NCBI GenBank assembly: GCA_020350905.1
Contig: CP070843.1
Location: 1,658,317-1,668,257, forward strand
Direction: 5' to 3'
Origin: Deltaproteobacteria bacterium
Lineage (GTDB): Bacteria; Desulfobacterota; Syntrophobacteria; BM002
DNA: 9,941 nt
The notes under the pieces are model-generated. The model saw only the letters and a program-made list of their open reading frames with translations, was not told where the DNA came from and did not search any database. Both the position numbers and the translations under genes were made by a program. Positions 6,713-9,941 of this stretch are shown piece after piece (position 1 is the first letter of the stretch; every line of letters starts with the position of its first letter).

Positions 6713-6827
6713 ATGCGAGATCTGAGATGTGAGATGTGGGATAGATCCATAATTCCTCAGCATCGCACATCCCATATCTCATATCCCACATCCCTCAATC
6801 TGCAATCTCAAATCTACAATCTCAAAA
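6713..6827. repeat. Inverted heptamer arrays between outer-membrane factor and adaptor genes
   Basis: The left half (6713-6740) is four units, ATGCGAG, ATCTGAG, ATGTGAG and ATGTGGG. The right half (6764-6827) has nine units in the opposite sense, such as CCCATAT, CTCATAT, CCCACAT, CTGCAAT, CTCAAAT and CTACAAT, in strict 7-base phase apart from one extra base at 6792-6799. Opposing units can pair (ATGTGGG with CCCACAT), giving a large imperfect hairpin around a core at about 6741-6763. The final unit overlaps the outer-membrane factor's TGA (6822-6824). Unit sequence drifts along the right half from the CACAT type to the CAAAT type. Confidence 0.7.
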
Positions 6828-8330
6828 TATCGGTTCTCCCCTGTCTTCCTGATCCTTGACTTCCTCTTCTATCTTCTCCGGCTGCGGCTCCCAGCCACCG
6901 CCGAGTGCCTTGTAAAGCCGAACTAAGTTCTCTGTAACCAGTCCTTCACTGGCAGCGAAATTCTGTTGCTGTTGAAAATACGATCGTTCCATGTCAAAGA
7001 CATTCTGAAAATCGGTGAGACCTGCCTTGTAAAGTGCCTTAACCAGCTCAACCGACTTTCCTGCAGCCACCACTGCCCGCTGCAAAATCTCCCTGCGATC
7101 GGTTTCCTGGGTGTATGACACCATGGAGTTTTCCACATCTTCCGCGGCATTGAGAACTGTCTGTTGGTAACGAACCAGAGCCTGCTCGGCCCGCGCCTTT
7201 TCCACGTTGATTCGGTTGCGGACGCGCCCGCCGTCGAAGAGGTTCCAGCGAAATGATGGTCCGAAAAACCAGCTGCGTCTGCCCCAATCGAAAAGGTCGC
7301 TGCCATTTGTTCCCTGATATGCGAATGCACCGGAGAGTGAGAACCGAGGATACAGGTCCGCTGTGGCCACACCGATTTGTGCTGTCTGGGCGGCAAGCTC
7401 ACGCTCTGCCCTCCGAATGTCCGGTCGCTGCCGTAGGAGTTCAGCTGGCAAGCCCACGGTGACCTGCGCAGGTGGTTTTGGAATCGATGCTGGTCGCGTA
7501 AGTTCCTGGTGCAGTGCATCCGGAAATTCACCCAGCAGCACACCCAAACGATTAATAGCCTGTACCAGGCTGGACCTCAGTTGCGGGATGATCGATTCGG
7601 TATTTGCCAGATTTAACTCTGCTTGGCGGACGTCGAGCTCGCCTGAGATTTCTGCCCTCAGACGAGCCTTGGTGATTTCGAGTGTTCGTTTCTGAGTCTC
7701 TGCACTGGCCTCGGCAAAGCGGAGCCGCGCCTGGAGGGTGCGGACTTCCACATAGTTTAGGGCAATCTCGGCATAGAGGATAACAAGTGCGTCACGATAG
7801 TTCTCCACTGAGGCCTGCAGGCTCGCATCGGCCGATTCAATGGAGCGACCGATTCTGCCCCAGAAGTCAATCTCCCAGGTGGCGTCGAACCCCGCATTGT
7901 AAAAGTTGTCCGTCCGGTTTTGATCGGTGGTGATGAGGAGGAAATCGTCGGATGTTCTGCTCCGAGCCGCGTCACCACCAGCGTTTAAGTCTGGATATCT
8001 CTCTCCAGAGGCTACCCCGCGAAATGCCCGGGCTTCTCTGACTCGGGCGAAGGCTTCTTTGAGATCCAGGTTGCCTTTCACCGCTCGTTCAATAAGGCTG
8101 TTCAGAACGGGATCGTTGAATGTGGTCCACCAGGTTTGCAGGGCAGCCTCACCTTCAGCGAGTCCTTTGGTCAACTCCTGCTGCCAGAGATCAGGCGTTT
8201 CCTGCTCCGGCGGTTTGTAGTCTGGCCCGACGTGGGCACAGGCGTTAAGCACGCCAAGTAACAAGGCCACCACAAGCAAGATACCAACACTACCTGTCGA
8301 TTTTCCTAAGACCTCCTTCTTCCTAGCCAT
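6822..8330 (-). CDS. NodT-type outer-membrane efflux lipoprotein (OMF)
   Basis: A 502-residue outer-membrane factor (TolC/OprM-like) that would form the exit duct of the tripartite pump. Residues 1-31 form a lipoprotein signal with lipobox LNAC (Cys31), followed by the family hallmark HVGPDYKPP. WWTTFNDPVLNSLIERA appears near residue 70, and the conserved GLPAELLRQRPDIRRAE segment and ATADLYPRFSLSGAF lie at about 290-330. Two similar OEP repeats with long coiled helices fill the protein. An in-frame ATG at 8366 would add 12 basic residues. I prefer ATG 8330 because a GGGGGA lies about 7 bases upstream and the signal peptide is then normal, but 8366 is not excluded. It is the first gene of the pump cluster. 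No regulator gene is adjacent in the window. Confidence 0.93.
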   Translation of the reverse strand: MARKKEVLGKSTGSVGILLVVALLLGVLNACAHVGPDYKPPEQETPDLWQQELTKGLAEGEAALQTWWTTFNDPVLNSLIERAVKGNLDLKEAFARVREARAFRGVASGERYPDLNAGGDAARSRTSDDFLLITTDQNRTDNFYNAGFDATWEIDFWGRIGRSIESADASLQASVENYRDALVILYAEIALNYVEVRTLQARLRFAEASAETQKRTLEITKARLRAEISGELDVRQAELNLANTESIIPQLRSSLVQAINRLGVLLGEFPDALHQELTRPASIPKPPAQVTVGLPAELLRQRPDIRRAERELAAQTAQIGVATADLYPRFSLSGAFAYQGTNGSDLFDWGRRSWFFGPSFRWNLFDGGRVRNRINVEKARAEQALVRYQQTVLNAAEDVENSMVSYTQETDRREILQRAVVAAGKSVELVKALYKAGLTDFQNVFDMERSYFQQQQNFAASEGLVTENLVRLYKALGGGWEPQPEKIEEEVKDQEDRGEPIF

Positions 8331-8426
8331 GGAGCTTCCCCCATTTCTTCTTTTGAAAGAACGCATTTTAGCTTTCAGGTTTGCTAAACTTGATGAACAG
8401 ACTTTTAAGTAATTGGAGTTAATTAT

Positions 8427-8439
8427 TAAATTGGGTAAA
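8427..8439 (-). promoter_or_regulatory. 13-bp motif shared with the TPR gene upstream region (copy 2)
   Basis: Same TAAATTGGGTAAA as at 1209-1221, here 96 bp before the preferred outer-membrane factor start and 60 bp before the alternative start at 8366, in the same orientation relative to the gene. Confidence 0.25.
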
Positions 8440-8561
8440 TTAGAACTTTGCTATTTGGCAAGATTGCAGAATAAAATCATCTCCGTGAAGAGTATAACTC
8501 AACGTAAGTCTAGATTCTAGCAGAGCAAACCAATATCTTTCTATAAAGCTAGGGTCAGTGG

Positions 8562-8576
8562 AGAAGTGCCACTTCT
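8562..8576. promoter_or_regulatory. Operator-like perfect dyad upstream of the efflux operon
   Basis: AGAAGTG-C-CACTTCT is a perfect 7+1+7 palindrome, 231 bp before the preferred start of the first pump gene. Short odd-length dyads like this are typical operators for dimeric repressors such as TetR or MarR types, which often control RND pumps. No regulator is encoded in view, so the role is inferred. Confidence 0.35.
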
Positions 8577-8580
8577 AATC

Positions 8581-8624
8581 TACAATACAGTCTGGTGAGG
8601 AGGAAGCGGACACAATGTATTGTA
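8581..8624. repeat. 9-bp inverted repeat with 26-bp spacer
   Basis: TACAATACA (8581-8589) is matched by TGTATTGTA (8616-8624). It starts 4 bases after the dyad at 8562-8576 and could be a second operator pair or a hairpin in a long leader RNA. Confidence 0.35.
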
Positions 8625-8671
8625 TTGGGCCACTTAATATCAAGAATTCATGTATCTTGCCAAGATCTGAA

Positions 8672-8698
8672 CTCCACGTGGGCTCAAGTTCACGGGAG
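8672..8698. repeat. Hairpin of 8 bp with one bulge
   Basis: CTCC-A-CGTG (8672-8680) pairs with CACG-GGAG (8691-8698) around a 10-base loop; the A is bulged. No T-run follows on either strand. Role unknown. Confidence 0.3.
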
Positions 8699-8866
8699 CA
8701 TATGTTGACCGGGGCTGGTTTGTATGTTCGATGTGCTCGAAAGGTCGCACACTGGAGATGTCATCCCTAAACCCACACTTTCGGCGCAAGGAGGTATACT
8801 ACTCCATGTGGTGACCGGTCAGAAAGGGCAAAAGTGGAGATTAAAAGTATGGTATCTCCATTTCCC

Positions 8867-8900
8867 AAAAAGAAAGGCAGAGCCATTTTTGACTCTGCCT
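8867..8900 (-). terminator. Intrinsic terminator of the SGNH/SLH gene
   Basis: In minus-strand RNA, AGGCAGAGTC pairs with GGCTCTGCCT (10 bp, one G-U) around the loop AAAAAT, followed by TTCTTTTTGGG. It begins 13 bases after the gene's TAG. The G-U pair and the T-run both fit the minus strand; a few T's in the loop are the only plus-strand counterpart. Confidence 0.85.
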
Positions 8901-8913
8901 GTTAGAGAAGGAG

Positions 8914-9941
8914 CTACTCCATTCCTAAAAATGCCCTGGCCAAAAAAGCGGCCATCTGGGCTCTGTTGACTGGATTTTGCGGACGGTACCGCAACGGGTT
9001 CTGGGCACAGCCGGTGGTGATTCCAGCATTATAAATTGCATAGATGTAATCATCTGCCCAGTGTCCACTAGGTACATCATTAAATATGGGCAAGGTGGCT
9101 GTGATGGTAAAATTTCCAGTTTGATACCCGTATACACCAACGTACCAGGTGATGGCCTGAGAATTCTGCACAATGCATGTCTCGGAAGTTGTACCGCTTT
9201 GGGAAGGCCTGCAGTCATAGTCGGTTAAGGTGGGTATAAAACCAGCGAGGACATAGAGATCGACATTGGCGGAAAGGTTTGTTAACTCAACAAGGATATC
9301 TGCGTCTGAAGCAGAAGCCTCAAGCTGATAGTAAACCCACTCCCCCTGAGAGACCGAACCCGTCTTACTCACTCGTGACTGCAGATTATATGTAAATAAA
9401 TCTCTTACGATGACGTCATACGTCGTATTCTTCGTGATATTCCCTTCCGAGTAAATAGCGTAAATCTCTACCGATTCGTCTGATAAGACCTCCTCATTTA
9501 TAAGATTGCCCATGTTTGGGATGTCTGCAAAAAGAGAGTCTTCATTCCAGTTATTAGCCATTACGAGCCGATTAGTACCATTGGTATAATAGGCTCTGCA
9601 GTAGTAATTCGCTCTGGAATTCTCATTGAGAATAGGCGGTCCTTCGATCTCAATGTAGTCTAGTACGACGTTGGTTCCGTCAACAGATTGGAGAATTTGA
9701 TCAAGGGCGGTAAACCAGAGATCTGCCATCTTAATATAACCTGTTTCATATGGATGCAGGTTATCCCACATATCACCGGCAGGAAAAGCAAAATAATCAA
9801 TTCCAGCTCCGTCTTCCATGTCAACAAGTATTATCTTGTCTCCTAGATTATCGATTCGGTTTTGGGCCATAGTTGTAGTGTTGTTGTTAAATGTGGTCGT
9901 CGTAACACTTTCTGAACAGGAAGGATCATCTGTGATACAAC
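8914..9941 (-). CDS. Secreted SGNH-hydrolase protein with Big-like, PPC and SLH domains (5' truncated)
   Basis: The frame is open from the window edge to TAG at 8914-8916, giving the last 341 residues. ATG 9870 is not the start: 23 sensible residues precede it, including a Thr/Asn-rich stretch. Visible domains in order: the end of an SGNH/GDSL hydrolase, with the block-V dyad in WDNLHPYETGY (Asp59 and His62 counting from the first visible residue); a bacterial Ig-like domain at about 93-181 (PPILNENSRANYYCRAYY); a pre-peptidase C-terminal (PPC) beta-sandwich at about 190-282 (GEWVYYQLEAS, VDLYV, WYVGVYGYQTGNF); and one SLH domain at about 283-338 (FNDVPSGHWADDYIYAIYNAG, VNRAQMAAFLARAF). The catalytic Ser-containing half is outside the window. 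Family knowledge suggests an exported esterase or lipase-like enzyme held at the cell surface; the substrate is unknown. It is a separate unit from the pump operon. Confidence 0.88.
   Translation of the reverse strand, partial: CITDDPSCSESVTTTTFNNNTTTMAQNRIDNLGDKIILVDMEDGAGIDYFAFPAGDMWDNLHPYETGYIKMADLWFTALDQILQSVDGTNVVLDYIEIEGPPILNENSRANYYCRAYYTNGTNRLVMANNWNEDSLFADIPNMGNLINEEVLSDESVEIYAIYSEGNITKNTTYDVIVRDLFTYNLQSRVSKTGSVSQGEWVYYQLEASASDADILVELTNLSANVDLYVLAGFIPTLTDYDCRPSQSGTTSETCIVQNSQAITWYVGVYGYQTGNFTITATLPIFNDVPSGHWADDYIYAIYNAGITTGCAQNPLRYRPQNPVNRAQMAAFLARAFLGME

Larger units (their letters stand above)
8367..8913. other. Intergenic region upstream of the efflux operon
   Basis: About 550 bp with no convincing gene. 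It is AT-rich near 8400-8500 and holds a series of dyads, plus the terminator of the neighbouring gene at its right end. An 11-bp palindrome CTAGATTCTAG lies at 8510-8520, and the 10-bp palindrome TGACCGGTCA at 8812-8821. No good sigma-70 promoter with both hexamers was found on the minus strand. An 81-codon plus-strand frame (8724-8969) has odd composition, runs through the terminator and into the convergent gene, and is not accepted. Confidence 0.6.

Noticed and set aside
6661..6750. N-terminal extension of the adaptor to ATG 6750
   Set aside because: It runs through heptamer repeats and would place 30 residues ahead of a textbook lipoprotein signal starting at 6660.
6923..7978. Alternative-frame ORFs inside the outer-membrane factor gene (up to 206 codons)
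   Set aside because: They are explained by codon bias of the real gene. They have no recognisable domains and an unnatural amino-acid mix.
8724..8969. 81-codon plus-strand frame with an AAGGAGG inside it (8789-8795)
   Set aside because: It runs through the minus-strand terminator and into the opposite gene. Its composition is not protein-like, and the AAGGAGG leads to ATG-TGG-TGA, a dead end.

Overview
The window looks like chromosomal DNA of a diderm bacterium, most likely a deltaproteobacterial (Desulfobacterota-type) lineage. This is inferred from protein style and not proven. The signs are a NodT-type outer-membrane efflux lipoprotein, an RND pump, and a secreted SGNH-hydrolase protein with Big-like, PPC and single C-terminal SLH modules. 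Short degenerate heptamer arrays also lie between genes. There is no rRNA, tRNA, CRISPR array or recognisable intact mobile element.

Layout, left to right. (1) Bases 2-211 are the 3' end of an unrecognised plus-strand gene. (2) Bases 212-457 are a convergent intergenic region with several hairpins; one reads as an intrinsic terminator for the minus-strand genes. (3) From 8330 down to 458 runs one long minus-strand gene series. In transcription order it encodes an outer-membrane factor (8330-6822), a periplasmic adaptor lipoprotein (6660-5575), an RND inner-membrane permease (5470-2288), a 36-residue single-helix membrane protein missed by length cut-offs (2257-2147), a crotonase-fold protein lacking the usual catalytic residues (2106-1375), and an exported TPR protein with a C-terminal membrane anchor (1174-458). 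(4) Bases 8367-8866 are non-coding, with several dyads that could hold the operon's promoter and operator. (5) From the right edge to 8914 is a 5'-truncated minus-strand gene for a secreted SGNH hydrolase/Big/PPC/SLH protein, closed by a strong intrinsic terminator at 8867-8900.

Functional picture. The first three genes give a complete tripartite efflux system: OMF in the outer membrane, lipoprotein adaptor in the periplasm, proton-driven permease in the inner membrane. The substrate cannot be read from sequence. The tiny membrane protein directly after the permease is placed like a small pump-associated subunit. The crotonase-like and TPR genes follow on the same strand, but the 200-bp gap before the TPR gene leaves room for its own promoter.

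Most unusual features: degenerate 7-bp repeats begin at or within a few bases of the stop codon of each of the three pump genes, and at two of them form inverted arrays. Others are the tiny membrane ORF, the crotonase homologue without its two glutamates, and a Gly/Pro/Ser-rich insertion in the permease whose DNA contains a perfect 8-bp hairpin.
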